A DNA stretch of 64,000 nucleotides from the NCBI RefSeq assembly GCF_000379665.1, contig NZ_KB903373.1, forward strand, positions 1 to 64,000, read 5' to 3'. Of the stretch, positions 44,901 through 53,500 are shown piece after piece. How positions within the stretch are numbered: the first letter of the stretch is position 1; every line of letters begins with the position of its first letter. Under the pieces are notes generated by a model. The model saw nothing but the letters and a program-made list of their open reading frames with translations. It was not told where the DNA came from and made no database searches. Source of the stretch: Butyricimonas synergistica DSM 23225 (lineage in GTDB: Bacteria; Bacteroidota; Bacteroidia; Bacteroidales; Marinifilaceae). The translations under genes were made by a program, and so were the position numbers.

Positions 44901-44980
44901 CGTACTTTTTTCAAATCTTAACCGTAAATTTAGAGGTGTAATAAAGCTAGTGTTGGGGAAACATCTTTGAAGACTAAAGA

Positions 44981-45000
44981 GAGGGGGCAATTGCCCCCTC
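44981..45000. terminator. Bidirectional terminator
   Basis: Perfect 10-bp arms GAGGGGGCAA and TTGCCCCCTC are followed by TTGTTATT. It separates the secreted-protein gene from the convergent XRE gene. Confidence 0.85.
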
Positions 45001-45003
45001 TTG

Positions 45004-45267
45004 TTATTTATCTCGTTTGAGGTACTTCGAGTTATCGTCCGGGAAATTTTCGTCCGGCATAAAATCTTTCATCTTGCAATTGAAGATAATGGCGAGGGCA
45101 TTCAAGTGGTTGAAATTATATTTGTCCTTACATTTAGCACTTTCCACGTTCCCCACGAAAGTAATATCCAAATTCATTTCCATTGACAATTGGGCTTGCG
45201 ACATCCCGGCGGCGAGTCTATACTCCCGAACCTTTTTTATAATCGCTAACTCAACTTGTGTCTTCAT
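45004..45267 (-). CDS. XRE-family regulator 1
   Basis: This 87-residue HTH protein reads VELAIIKKVREYRLAAGMSQ, AQLSMEMNLDITFVGNVESA, KCKDKYNFNHLNALAIIFNC and KMKDFMPDENF. It is the first of four related regulators in 45-50 kb. The long frame beyond 45267 crosses a palindrome and promoter, so the ATG at 45267 is chosen. It faces a palindrome (45316-45333) that overlaps the divergent promoter, suggesting it controls that transcript and itself. Confidence 0.8.
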   Translation of the reverse strand: MKTQVELAIIKKVREYRLAAGMSQAQLSMEMNLDITFVGNVESAKCKDKYNFNHLNALAIIFNCKMKDFMPDENFPDDNSKYLKRDK

Positions 45268-45315
45268 TGCCTTATTTTTGAAAAAATAAAGAAAATATTT
45301 TTTCTTATTTTCTTT

Positions 45316-45343
45316 CATCTGAAATATCAGATGACTACCTTTG
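45316..45343 (+). promoter_or_regulatory. Palindromic operator and divergent promoter, module 1
   Basis: CATCTGA-AATA-TCAGATG (45316-45333) is a perfect inverted repeat immediately before TACCTTTG (45336-45343), a Bacteroides promoter box pointing right. The layout implies repression by the neighbouring XRE protein. Confidence 0.6.
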
Positions 45344-45349
45344 TGATAA

Positions 45350-45506
45350 GATTTATTAAATAGAGTCCCACTCGAAATAATGCAAACGTGTAAGCGCGGG
45401 AACCACCATTCCTCGTGGAAGCGCGGGCAGGAAACCGCCCGTGACTCTAAATAGTAAATTAAATGAATATCCAAAGCGCCCTCCCCTCTTTGGAGGGCGT
45501 TTCCTA
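45350..45506 (+). ncRNA. Putative short transcript opposite XRE regulator 1
   Basis: Starting at the module 1 promoter, the DNA can fold with GAGTC/GACTC outer arms (about 45362 and 45441), GGGC/GCCC and CCAC/GTGG hairpins, and ends at a terminator (45473-45503, arms CGCCCTCC and GGAGGGCG). It contains AACCACCATTCCTCG, close to a loop of the RNA at 10.9 kb, and a 24-codon frame (MQTCKRGNHHSSWKRG start) that might be translated. Confidence 0.4.
45473..45503 (+). terminator. Terminator of the short transcript
   Basis: CGCCCTCC and GGAGGGCG arms with a CCTCTTT-type loop are followed by TTTCCTAT. It closes the 45.35-45.5 kb transcript. Confidence 0.7.
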
Positions 45507-45559
45507 TATGTATAGGTGAAGATTCGAGTGGGCGGGTTCGCCCGCGTGAAGGAGAAGGA

Positions 45560-45949
45560 TTATTTCTTTGATGATTTTTGTTTCTTCCTTGCCTTTTCCT
45601 TTGCCCGTTCTTCTAGTTTTTTCATTGATTTTTCCTCTTCCTGTCGTTGCAGTTCCTCGTATTTCAGCCGGAACCGGGGATGTATCTCCGCAAATTCTTC
45701 AATGCAGTTTGTTGTCACGAAAGGGTCAGGCATGAAATCGGCGATCTTGCAATTAAACAGCTTCGCGATCTCGTTCAGTTGGTTATGATTGTATTTTGTT
45801 TCATACTTCGGGCTTTCGGCACGAAAAACGTAGGATGGGCTTAAATTTAATTCCAAACACAATTTTCTTTGACTCATCCCGGCATTTATCCTGTATTCCT
45901 TAACCTTGTTTATGATGTAGGTTTCAATCTCGGTTGTTTTGGTTCCCAT
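45560..45949 (-). CDS. XRE-family regulator 2
   Basis: This 129-residue relative of regulators 1, 3 and 4 reads YIINKVKEYRINAGMSQRKL, CLELNLSPSYVFRAESPKYE, NQLNEIAKLFNCKIADFMPD. It then has a linker (EEFAEIHPRFRLKYEELQRQ) and a Lys/Glu-rich helical tail. It faces the operator at 45996-46008 and a divergent gene. Confidence 0.85.
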   Translation of the reverse strand: MGTKTTEIETYIINKVKEYRINAGMSQRKLCLELNLSPSYVFRAESPKYETKYNHNQLNEIAKLFNCKIADFMPDPFVTTNCIEEFAEIHPRFRLKYEELQRQEEEKSMKKLEERAKEKARKKQKSSKK

Positions 45950-45995
45950 TTTTCTAAAAATTAAAAGTAAAGAAAAGATTTTCCGCGAATTGTTT

Positions 45996-46024
45996 TGTAC
46001 CCTGTACAGTATGCAATATATTTG
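45996..46024 (+). promoter_or_regulatory. Palindromic operator and divergent promoter, module 2
   Basis: TGTAC-CCT-GTACA (45996-46008) precedes TATATTTG (46017-46024), a good TAnnTTTG box directed at the gene starting at 46097. Confidence 0.6.
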
Positions 46025-46096
46025 TTGAGAAAGAGTCGGTTTGAATGTTCCGGGGTTGGTTTAATTTTGTTATATTGTCATCTAAAATACACGAGT

Positions 46097-46495
46097 ATGG
46101 AAGCGGAGAATTTGTTTAATAAAGAGTTAGAAATTACTGGCGATGATGTTCTTGAGTGCGAGGATATTGAATTGCTCCAATATTGGGAAGAAAAATTAAC
46201 TGAACAACTCAGGGACGTGAAAACAACGCTCGATCGCTTCGAGGATTTGAAGGGGTTGAACCCGGAATTAGTCGAGGATAGTAATTATCGAAGGGCTTAC
46301 GAGGCACGGAAGTACCGGTTAAAATTTTTAGATTTGATTCTCGCGAGGAAAAAAGCATTGAAGAGATCGGAGAATAAAGATCAATTACTCACGCGCAAGT
46401 TTATGAGCGTGGCAAAGGATTGGTTAGAACCCCGGATGTACAAGGCGATACTGGAAGAGGCGAAAAAAAGAGCGAATTACCCGACAGGGGAATAA
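46097..46495 (+). CDS. Hypothetical helical protein, module 2 partner
   Basis: This 132-residue, highly charged helical protein reads YWEEKLTEQLRDVKTTLDRF, SNYRRAYEARKYRLKFLDLI and LTRKFMSVAKDWLEPRMYKA. I do not recognise it. The start at 46097 (MEAENL) lies about 70 bases after the promoter box; the longer frame would begin inside the operator. It is divergent from XRE regulator 2. Confidence 0.6.
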   Translation: MEAENLFNKELEITGDDVLECEDIELLQYWEEKLTEQLRDVKTTLDRFEDLKGLNPELVEDSNYRRAYEARKYRLKFLDLILARKKALKRSENKDQLLTRKFMSVAKDWLEPRMYKAILEEAKKRANYPTGE

Positions 46496-46497
46496 GA

Positions 46498-47112
46498 TTA
46501 TTCCTTTCCGTCGTACAGAGAATCGTACAGGCTCTCGAACGTGTCGATTTGGTCGTTTTTCAGCATTTCATACGTTATAAACGTTCTTTGAATAAAAATA
46601 TTCTTTTCTTTCTCGATGCCTAAACATACTCCGTCCTCGCAGCTTGTTTGAAAAATTCTTTTATCCTCGACGCTTTCATCAGACGAGAAAGTCGGGTTCC
46701 TGCAAAAAAAGTATTTTATCAGGTCAATGCCTTTTATATCATTGTTCCCTTCCATGAATCTATCCCGGTATCGTTGAAAAAAGTGAGGAGGGAACATGAG
46801 TACGCAGGGATCACCTTGAAACAAGGAAATCATGAACACGTAAATACCGCCTCTCGCGTTCGCGGTGCAAACATAAGTGATTGCCGGAGTTTCCGCGTCT
46901 TTTTTGCTTTTGGCTGTAAAAATGATAATCCATTTATTTTTTTTCGGTGAAACGTAATCGACTGGCTTGAATTGAACGGGAAAGCGAGTGCGTTTGAGAA
47001 CGTTCCGCCGGAAGTTATTGCACAGGTACTCGACTTTCGCCGTGACATTGGGCCCGTCGTTTACGAGTTCGGTATACATTTCCCGTAAACTCATGTTATC
47101 CACTACTAGCAT
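46498..47112 (-). CDS. Hypothetical protein
   Basis: This 204-residue protein of unknown family has a mixed alpha/beta body: KWIIIFTAKSKKD, AITYVCTANARGGIYVFMIS, CVLMFPPHFFQRYRDRFMEG and IFIQRTFITYEML. It has no signal peptide. It is followed at 2 bp by the convergent gene end, and lies 22 bp downstream of the AlbA_2 ATPase gene, so the two may form an operon. An alternative start is the ATG at 47094. Confidence 0.6.
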   Translation of the reverse strand: MLVVDNMSLREMYTELVNDGPNVTAKVEYLCNNFRRNVLKRTRFPVQFKPVDYVSPKKNKWIIIFTAKSKKDAETPAITYVCTANARGGIYVFMISLFQGDPCVLMFPPHFFQRYRDRFMEGNNDIKGIDLIKYFFCRNPTFSSDESVEDKRIFQTSCEDGVCLGIEKEKNIFIQRTFITYEMLKNDQIDTFESLYDSLYDGKE

Positions 47113-47134
47113 AGGTTGCTGTTTAAATTATTTG

Positions 47135-48841
47135 CTACAAGTCAAATCCACCTAAAAAATCTTTCCCTTTCTCTGTAATAACATATTTTTGGTTGGAAGA
47201 ATTGGGTTTATCTTTTATAGTGTATTCTAATAAACAAGCTACCCGTAAAGGGTTGATATATATTTCTCTCAATTTATTTCTTGAATTAAACTCGATCAAA
47301 TTTTGTATATCTTCGATATTCTTGGGAGTCAAACAGAGCAATAAAATCTTAATCAAATTCATCGTTCTTTTATCGAATAACTCCACCCCTTTTTCTGCCC
47401 AACTCCACCCCTCGAAAGAAGGATTTTCTAGTAACTCGTTGTTTATCTTTATTCTAAGATTTTCTAACTCCACCCCTTTTTTACTCCAACTCCACCCCAA
47501 ACTTCTATCCTTGGCGAAAAATAAAGCATTCGTATCATTCATTTCTGCATAGTCAGGAGCCAAGTTTAAAGATTCAATAGATTCAAGCGTTTCTGAATCG
47601 AGGTTAGTTTTATTTAATCCCACCAGTTCGATAAACGCGGCAGCTCTCTCTTCTCCCAAAACGGAGCCAACAAGGGGAATTACGGTTTTAAACTGGTTAT
47701 CCTCGATAAAGAGGGGTTTTGTACCGGAAGAATAGATATTTAGATATTTGTATACATTTCTTACCCCGGAACCGATCTCGTCTACCCAGCTAAACTCGGA
47801 GAAGAATTTACGTATATTCGGATTCTTGGCGTATGGATTAAAAGAATCCAAAGTCAACAACCCTCTGAATAAAGGTTTGTTCGGATTTGTTATTTCAACA
47901 CGATTTTTGTAAATAATCATCGTGGTAGGATACGCGCTCGTGTATTCCCGGTGAACAATGGCGTTAGCTATTATTTCACGGAATATTATTTCTCGCAAAT
48001 CTTTTCGTTGATCTCCCTCCAAATAAAACATATCGGGCAGGCGTGAGCGATTTTTTATGAAATCCATCGCTTGCAGGTAGGTGTCGATTAAATTTGTTCG
48101 TAACGTTAATTTGTCATCCCAACGATCGAGGTCATTCAATTTTACCAAAATATCGAATTTATATGCCGGGAGGATGTTCTGGATGGTTAAATCTTTTCCA
48201 AACACGAGAGCGGAAGCGAGGGTTAATCCCTCTTCGCCAGTCCGAATATCCTTTCGATAATACCCGGATGAGCGTAAAATCTCCATGTTGTTTATCGTCA
48301 ACCAAGGATGTGAAGCGTTGACAGATCGAATAATACTTCTCGCTTTATCAAACAGGTTATTATCCAAATCTTCTATTTGGAGGTACGGGAATATTTCATT
48401 CTCGGTAAAATGATTTCGTTTTCTGAAATATAATTCAGAAATTCGGGAATCATCCTCGATTCTGATGTCGCTATCATTTTCCCGGTCATAGATAATTCCG
48501 TCATGGCTGTGTATATGCGAGCTAACGGGAATCTTCACGTATAAAACGATCAGACCTTTATCTTCCAGTTGGTAGATAGGGAAATTGACCGGGGGATTTA
48601 TGACATCTTTGTTGTTTAACGCGGTAACAATATCTTTTTTTAATTGGTCGACGGCATTTTTATCAATTCCGGTTATAACTCCATCATCGTTTGCCCCTAG
48701 TATAATTGTTCCTCCTTCCCGGTTCAGAAAAGAAACCACGGTATCGTAGAAATTGTTGGGGACTTTTATTCTTGCCTCCTTAAATTCGAGATGTAAACTT
48801 TCGCCTTTGGAAAGAATTTTATGCAGATCCTCGATTGTCAT
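47135..48841 (-). CDS. AlbA_2 (Schlafen-like) ATP-binding protein
   Basis: This 568-residue protein has an N-terminal AlbA_2 domain (GESLHLEFKEA, VVSFLNREGGTIILGANDDG) and a RecG-like/HATPase segment, REIIFREIIANAIVHREYTS, then VEITNPNKPLF and WVDEIGSGVRNVYKYL. A winged-helix-type end follows. Between them, two copies of GWSW(S/A)xKGVEL occur near residues 454 and 478, encoded by repeated DNA. The family are DNA- or RNA-binding ATPases used as regulators or in phage defence. Confidence 0.8.
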   Translation of the reverse strand: MTIEDLHKILSKGESLHLEFKEARIKVPNNFYDTVVSFLNREGGTIILGANDDGVITGIDKNAVDQLKKDIVTALNNKDVINPPVNFPIYQLEDKGLIVLYVKIPVSSHIHSHDGIIYDRENDSDIRIEDDSRISELYFRKRNHFTENEIFPYLQIEDLDNNLFDKARSIIRSVNASHPWLTINNMEILRSSGYYRKDIRTGEEGLTLASALVFGKDLTIQNILPAYKFDILVKLNDLDRWDDKLTLRTNLIDTYLQAMDFIKNRSRLPDMFYLEGDQRKDLREIIFREIIANAIVHREYTSAYPTTMIIYKNRVEITNPNKPLFRGLLTLDSFNPYAKNPNIRKFFSEFSWVDEIGSGVRNVYKYLNIYSSGTKPLFIEDNQFKTVIPLVGSVLGEERAAAFIELVGLNKTNLDSETLESIESLNLAPDYAEMNDTNALFFAKDRSLGWSWSKKGVELENLRIKINNELLENPSFEGWSWAEKGVELFDKRTMNLIKILLLCLTPKNIEDIQNLIEFNSRNKLREIYINPLRVACLLEYTIKDKPNSSNQKYVITEKGKDFLGGFDL

Positions 48842-48971
48842 GTCGCGCGTGTTTTATCCTGTAATATAATTAAGTTTTTGGGGCGCTCGCTCCCTTTTCC
48901 CGCGAAAGGGATTGCAGCGAGGTATCAAGTACCGCGGAAAGCCCGGTCCGCGAGTTAGCGGATTCGCCCGA

Positions 48972-49391
48972 TCATTTTTTCTTGGAGGTCGCTTTTTTCT
49001 TCATCGCGGCTTTCTCCTTTTTCTTCCTTTCCTTTTCTTCAATTTTTTTTCGCTCTTTCTCCTCGTAATTTTTAGCCATGATCTCGTACTTGGCTTTAAT
49101 CTTCGGGTGTAATTCCATGTATTCTTCGATCGTGTCGGTTTTTATATAAGGTGAGGGAATGAAGTCTGCGATAGTGCATTTAAAGATTTTTGCTAACTCG
49201 TTAAGTTGATTGAGATTGTATTTCGCTGACGATTTTGGGTTTTCTACGTTATTCACATAGTTATGATTTAACCTTAATTCTAAGGATAATTTCCTTTTGC
49301 TTAGTTTTGCCGCTTCTCTAAATTCTTTAACCTTATTGATAACGAAAATTTCTATTTCCGTTTTCTTGTTCTTATCCTGTGTTGCTGCCAT
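48972..49391 (-). CDS. XRE-family regulator 3
   Basis: This 139-residue protein is similar to regulator 2 over its whole length: IFVINKVKEFREAAKLSKRK, LSLELRLNHNYVNNVENPKS, NQLNELAKIFKCTIADFIPS, EEYMELHPKIKAKYEIMAKN, then a Lys-rich tail ending KKATSKKK. It faces the palindrome at 49443-49454. Confidence 0.85.
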   Translation of the reverse strand: MAATQDKNKKTEIEIFVINKVKEFREAAKLSKRKLSLELRLNHNYVNNVENPKSSAKYNLNQLNELAKIFKCTIADFIPSPYIKTDTIEEYMELHPKIKAKYEIMAKNYEEKERKKIEEKERKKKEKAAMKKKATSKKK

Positions 49392-49442
49392 TTAGAATTT
49401 TTTTTATTGATAAAGGAAAGATTTTGCCTTAATTATTTTGAC

Positions 49443-49467
49443 ACTTCATGAAGTATGATTATATTTG
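49443..49467 (+). promoter_or_regulatory. Palindromic operator and divergent promoter, module 3
   Basis: ACTTCATGAAGT (49443-49454) is a perfect 12-bp palindrome, followed by TATATTTG (49460-49467), pointing right into a stretch without a normal gene. Confidence 0.6.
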
Positions 49468-49710
49468 CATTATTAAACCTCGTAGAGGGTTGTCCAGTCA
49501 GTCACGTTCACGCGTGCAAAAAACAAACGAAAATTTTATGGAGAGGCAGAAATGCCAGAAGGGAAAATACACCTGAAATATTGGGTGTGTGGAATGTTAT
49601 TATGCTGAATATCAATAAAATAATAAAAGGTGTACACATCCCGGATTATTAAATTTAACAGTTATGAAACAGAAAGTATCGTCCCTCAACAAGAACAAGC
49701 CCCCACCGGG
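49468..49710 (+). other. Possible short transcript of module 3
   Basis: Downstream of the module 3 promoter no normal ORF follows. Very short frames exist, such as MPEGKIHLKYWVCGMLLC (about 49552-49608) and MKQKVSSLNKNKPPPG (49664-49714), the second overlapping the end of XRE regulator 4. A small RNA or peptide is possible; evidence is weak. Confidence 0.3.
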
Positions 49711-49938
49711 TTAAAGCGGGTATTTTGAGATAAAATCCCAAAGTGGGCGTTTTAATAATTTTGCGATTTCGTTCACGTGATCGAAGTTGAATGCTTGAGC
49801 TTTTTGCGGGTTCTCGCAGTCATGTATGAATTGAGGTGTCACGTTGAGGCAATCAGCGAAGTATTGCAGGCTCATTTCAGCCTCTAACCTGTATTGTTTT
49901 ACCTTGTCAGACGTGTAAAGTTCTATCTTTGATTTCAT
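49711..49938 (-). CDS. XRE-family regulator 4
   Basis: This 75-residue HTH protein reads IELYTSDKVKQYRLEAEMSL, QYFADCLNVTPQFIHDCENP, NFDHVNEIAKLLKRPLWDFI. The start at 49938 is chosen because the longer frame adds non-family residues. It faces the inverted repeat at 49986-50003 and the gene at 50035. Confidence 0.8.
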   Translation of the reverse strand: MKSKIELYTSDKVKQYRLEAEMSLQYFADCLNVTPQFIHDCENPQKAQAFNFDHVNEIAKLLKRPLWDFISKYPL

Positions 49939-49985
49939 GGTTTTAAACTTTAGATGTAAAATAAGGTATTCTTTCAAGGTTTTTC

Positions 49986-50003
49986 ATCAGCCAATTAGCT
50001 GAT
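49986..50003. promoter_or_regulatory. Palindromic operator, module 4
   Basis: ATCAGC and GCTGAT arms enclose a CAATTA centre, between XRE regulator 4 and the divergent gene at 50035. A clear TAnnTTTG box is not seen. Confidence 0.5.
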
Positions 50004-50034
50004 ATGATAAAATAATACTCTAAAATAAGGTCGG

Positions 50035-50502
50035 ATGACAGATTTTCATGATAATATAGATATTGAAGAATTGAAGAAATTCTTTTTAGAAGAGGCGCGT
50101 TTGCTTTGTCCCGCGGCAAGGTTGGAAACGTCGGAGCGGGAGAAGTTACACATTCTTTACTCGACGCTTAAAAGAATGACTAAACTCATGGGATTACTGT
50201 GTCATTGTAATTTGGAAGTACACTATAATGAGGTGTACGACGTGTTTGGATTCTACCTCGTGGAAAAGGATGGTGAGAAAAAGAAAAAGCACCAGATGAG
50301 CGCACGTTTGAGTGACTACAATAAATTTTTGATCCAGTTGACAAAATTGAAAGACTTGAACACTCATTTCTATTTTTACTATGTTGTTCACTTGAAAGCA
50401 CTAGAGCGAATCATGAAGAATGATTACCCGGATGATTTTCAAGATGGGCAAATTAACGAGATCGGGATAAAGGAATTGCTTTCCAAAGGAAACGGAAAGT
50501 AA
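50035..50502 (+). CDS. Hypothetical protein, module 4 partner
   Basis: This 155-residue helical protein reads EELKKFFLEEARLLCPAARL, HILYSTLKRMTKLMGLLCHC, NKFLIQLTKLKDLNTHFYFY and YVVHLKALERIMKNDY. There is no membrane segment or known domain. It follows the module 4 operator and precedes the SusC gene by 78 bp, including an AAAAAGGGGGAAGT-type stretch that may form a weak hairpin with CTTCCCCC. Confidence 0.55.
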   Translation: MTDFHDNIDIEELKKFFLEEARLLCPAARLETSEREKLHILYSTLKRMTKLMGLLCHCNLEVHYNEVYDVFGFYLVEKDGEKKKKHQMSARLSDYNKFLIQLTKLKDLNTHFYFYYVVHLKALERIMKNDYPDDFQDGQINEIGIKELLSKGNGK

Positions 50503-50580
50503 AAAAGGGGGAAGTTCGCCTAAGTTGACAGCTTCGTGACTTCCCCCATATTAATTACTAATGAATTAACATCTAAAGTT

Positions 50581-53500
50581 ATGAAAAAAAACTTGGAAAG
50601 ACAAGCGTGCAGGCGTAAATCGCGCGCTAAAGTCAAAATTCGTTTGCCGCGAGAGTTCACGGTAGGAATTTATTTGAAAATGTTGTTTTTACCCTTGCTT
50701 TGCTGCGTGTCCCTGTTGGCGAATGCTATTGAGGTACGGGACAGCACGGGAGTAAAGGACAACATAATAAAAGGCAGGGTGATGGACGAGAAGGGGCAGC
50801 CCATGCCGGGGGTGACTGTGTTGTTGGATTCCACTAGGTTAGGAGTAACCACGAACGCGGAAGGGGATTTCACGTTGAAATTGCCCCGTGAAAAGGGCGT
50901 GTTGGTGTTTTCCTTTGTCGGTTTTAAAACGGTTAAAGCGAGATTCGAGGCTGGGAAATTGTTGACTATCCGGATGAAAGAAGAAATGTCAAGTTTGGAC
51001 GAGGTGACGGTTATCGCTTACGGGACGCAGCGGAGGCGGGAAGTCGTGGGAGCCATGAGTACCGTTAGCGGGGAGGATATAAAAGACGTGCCTTCTCCCT
51101 CCATCGCGAACCTGCTACAAGGTCGGGTTTCGGGGATGAACGTCACTAACATGACGGGTGCGCCCGGTGGCGGAGGCACGTCTATCAACGTGCGGGGATA
51201 CAATTCTTTTGATATAGCTGGAGAACAACGTTTTTCAAATCCCCTTTGGGTGATTGACGGTGTACCGATGCAATCTTTCACCTCTCCCGTCACGGGAACG
51301 AATACCCTCGCGGAGATCGACCCGAACGACATAGAGAGCATACAGGTGTTAAAGGATGCCGCTTCCGCGGCGATTTACGGGTCACGGGCCGCCAACGGGG
51401 TGATGCTCGTGACAACGAAAAGCGGGCGTTTGAACCAGCGGGCGAAGATCAGCGTTAATTTTTCCCACACGTGGAGTTTTGACCCCTCTTTGCCGGAGCT
51501 TACCGGGGGAAACGCTGAAAGGAACTTGCGCTTGGAGGCGTTACGGAATTTCCAGCAAGCCTACTTCGACCCCTCGACAAACACGTACAAGTACGTTAGC
51601 TCGTACCGGGAGTCGTATAACGAGAATATGCACTATAATTATTTTTGGAATAAAGGTGACGGGGCGGGTATCGCCGCTTATCAAGATAGTTTGAACTCGT
51701 TTTATAATAACTCGACGAATTTCTTCAAGTATTATTTCAGAACCGCGAAGGTGCTGAACGCGAACTTGCAGTTGAGCGGGGGAACCTCAAACGTTTCTTA
51801 TAACGTGGGGTTGGGTTATTATGACGAATCGGGGGTATTGAGGAACACGGGATTTGACCGGGTGAACCTGTTGGCGAATTTCTTTATCAAGCCCCTGCCG
51901 AAAGTCGAATCTAACGTGCGCTTTTACCTTGCCCGGACGGGACGTAAACGGGCTTCTCGCTTGACGGCTTACACGGGTTTCACGTCCGGGGAGGAACTGG
52001 AACAGATACCCGAAGAGTTGCTAACCATGTCAACGATATTGCCGGGCGAGGGCACGCCCGCCTTTGATGAAATGATAAAGCGTTTCAACACGATAAAAGA
52101 AGATAACGAGTCTTACCGGGTACGAACCTCTTTAGATTTATCTTACGAGATCGTGAAGGGCTTGAAATTAAAGTCTTCCGTGGCGTTGGATTTCACGCAG
52201 CAAAATCAAAATCTTTTCTTGCCCTCTGATTTGGACGAGTACAACGAATCCTACTCAAGCGGGCAGATCGAGAGAAATTTAACGTTGATAAACGAGAACC
52301 TTTTGACTTACAGGCACACGTTTGTTGAAAAGCATACCTTAGATTTTTTACTCGGTTTGTCGGTGCAGGAAGACGAGAGAAACTCTATCGGGACGTGGGG
52401 TAAAGATTCCCCAAGCGATCTGATTCATTATATTTCGTGGTTCGGTAATGTTTATAACGTGGACGAGAACCGGGCGTTGAAGGACGGCACGACCGGGCGG
52501 GAAGTTAGCACGAGTGTGGGCGTGTTCGGGCGTTTGAATTATAATTATCTCGAAAGGTATTTCCTTTCTGTCACGTTGCGCCGGGACGCCTCTTCGAAAT
52601 TCGGTGAAAATGTCCGGTGGGGAACCTTCCCCTCTTACGCCGTGGCGTGGACGTTCTCGGAAGAGCCTTTCATGGATTGGAGTAGGGGAGTGCTAGATCA
52701 TGGAAAACTCCGGGTTTCTTACGGGAAGTCGGGTAAACAGTTCGATCAACCGTATATCGCGCAAGGCTCTTTTTCACCGGGTGATCCTTATCTCGGCAAC
52801 CCGACCATTCACCCGGATTTGTCGAGGGGATTGAGTAACAAGTACCTGACGTGGGAGGAAACGGGACAGTACGATTTCGGGTTGGACTTGGATTTTCGCG
52901 ATCACCGTTTCGGGGTTGTGCTGGATTATTACTATCGTTACACGGATAAATTACTTTATCCTGTCATGTTACCCGGTAACTATTCCGCTTTCAATCGTCA
53001 GTGGCGTAACGCTTACGCTATCAGCAACGAGGGGATCGAGCTAGAGGTGAAATGGAACGCGATCAGGAACGAGAAATTGAACTGGAATATATCGTTTAAT
53101 ATCGCCCGGAACTGGAACCGCCTTGAAAAAAGCGAGAACAAGCGAGATTTTCTAACGGAAGATAACACGACAAACCTTAACATCATCGGGAAAGCGTTGA
53201 ACGGTCTTTACGTGTTGAAAACCGGGGGAATTTATAATGATGATAAAGAGGTGCCGAGAATGTTTATAAACGGTAAGGATACCCCTCTCGCGGGTAACGG
53301 GAACACGCAGCATTACCGGGCGGGTGACCGGGTGGTGTATGACGTGAACGGTGACGGGGTGGTAAACTCGGATGATCGCGTTTACGCGGGAGCTCCCGCC
53401 CCCGTCGCGCAGGGAGGGATTATCACCACCTTGGAATGGAAAGGGTTCGACCTGAACGTGTTATTTAATTTCGTGATTAGCCGACATATCTTGAACGCGG

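Noticed and set aside
49455-49652. Plus-strand frame of 65 codons in module 3
   Set aside because: Its ATG lies inside the promoter, so the transcript would not contain it.
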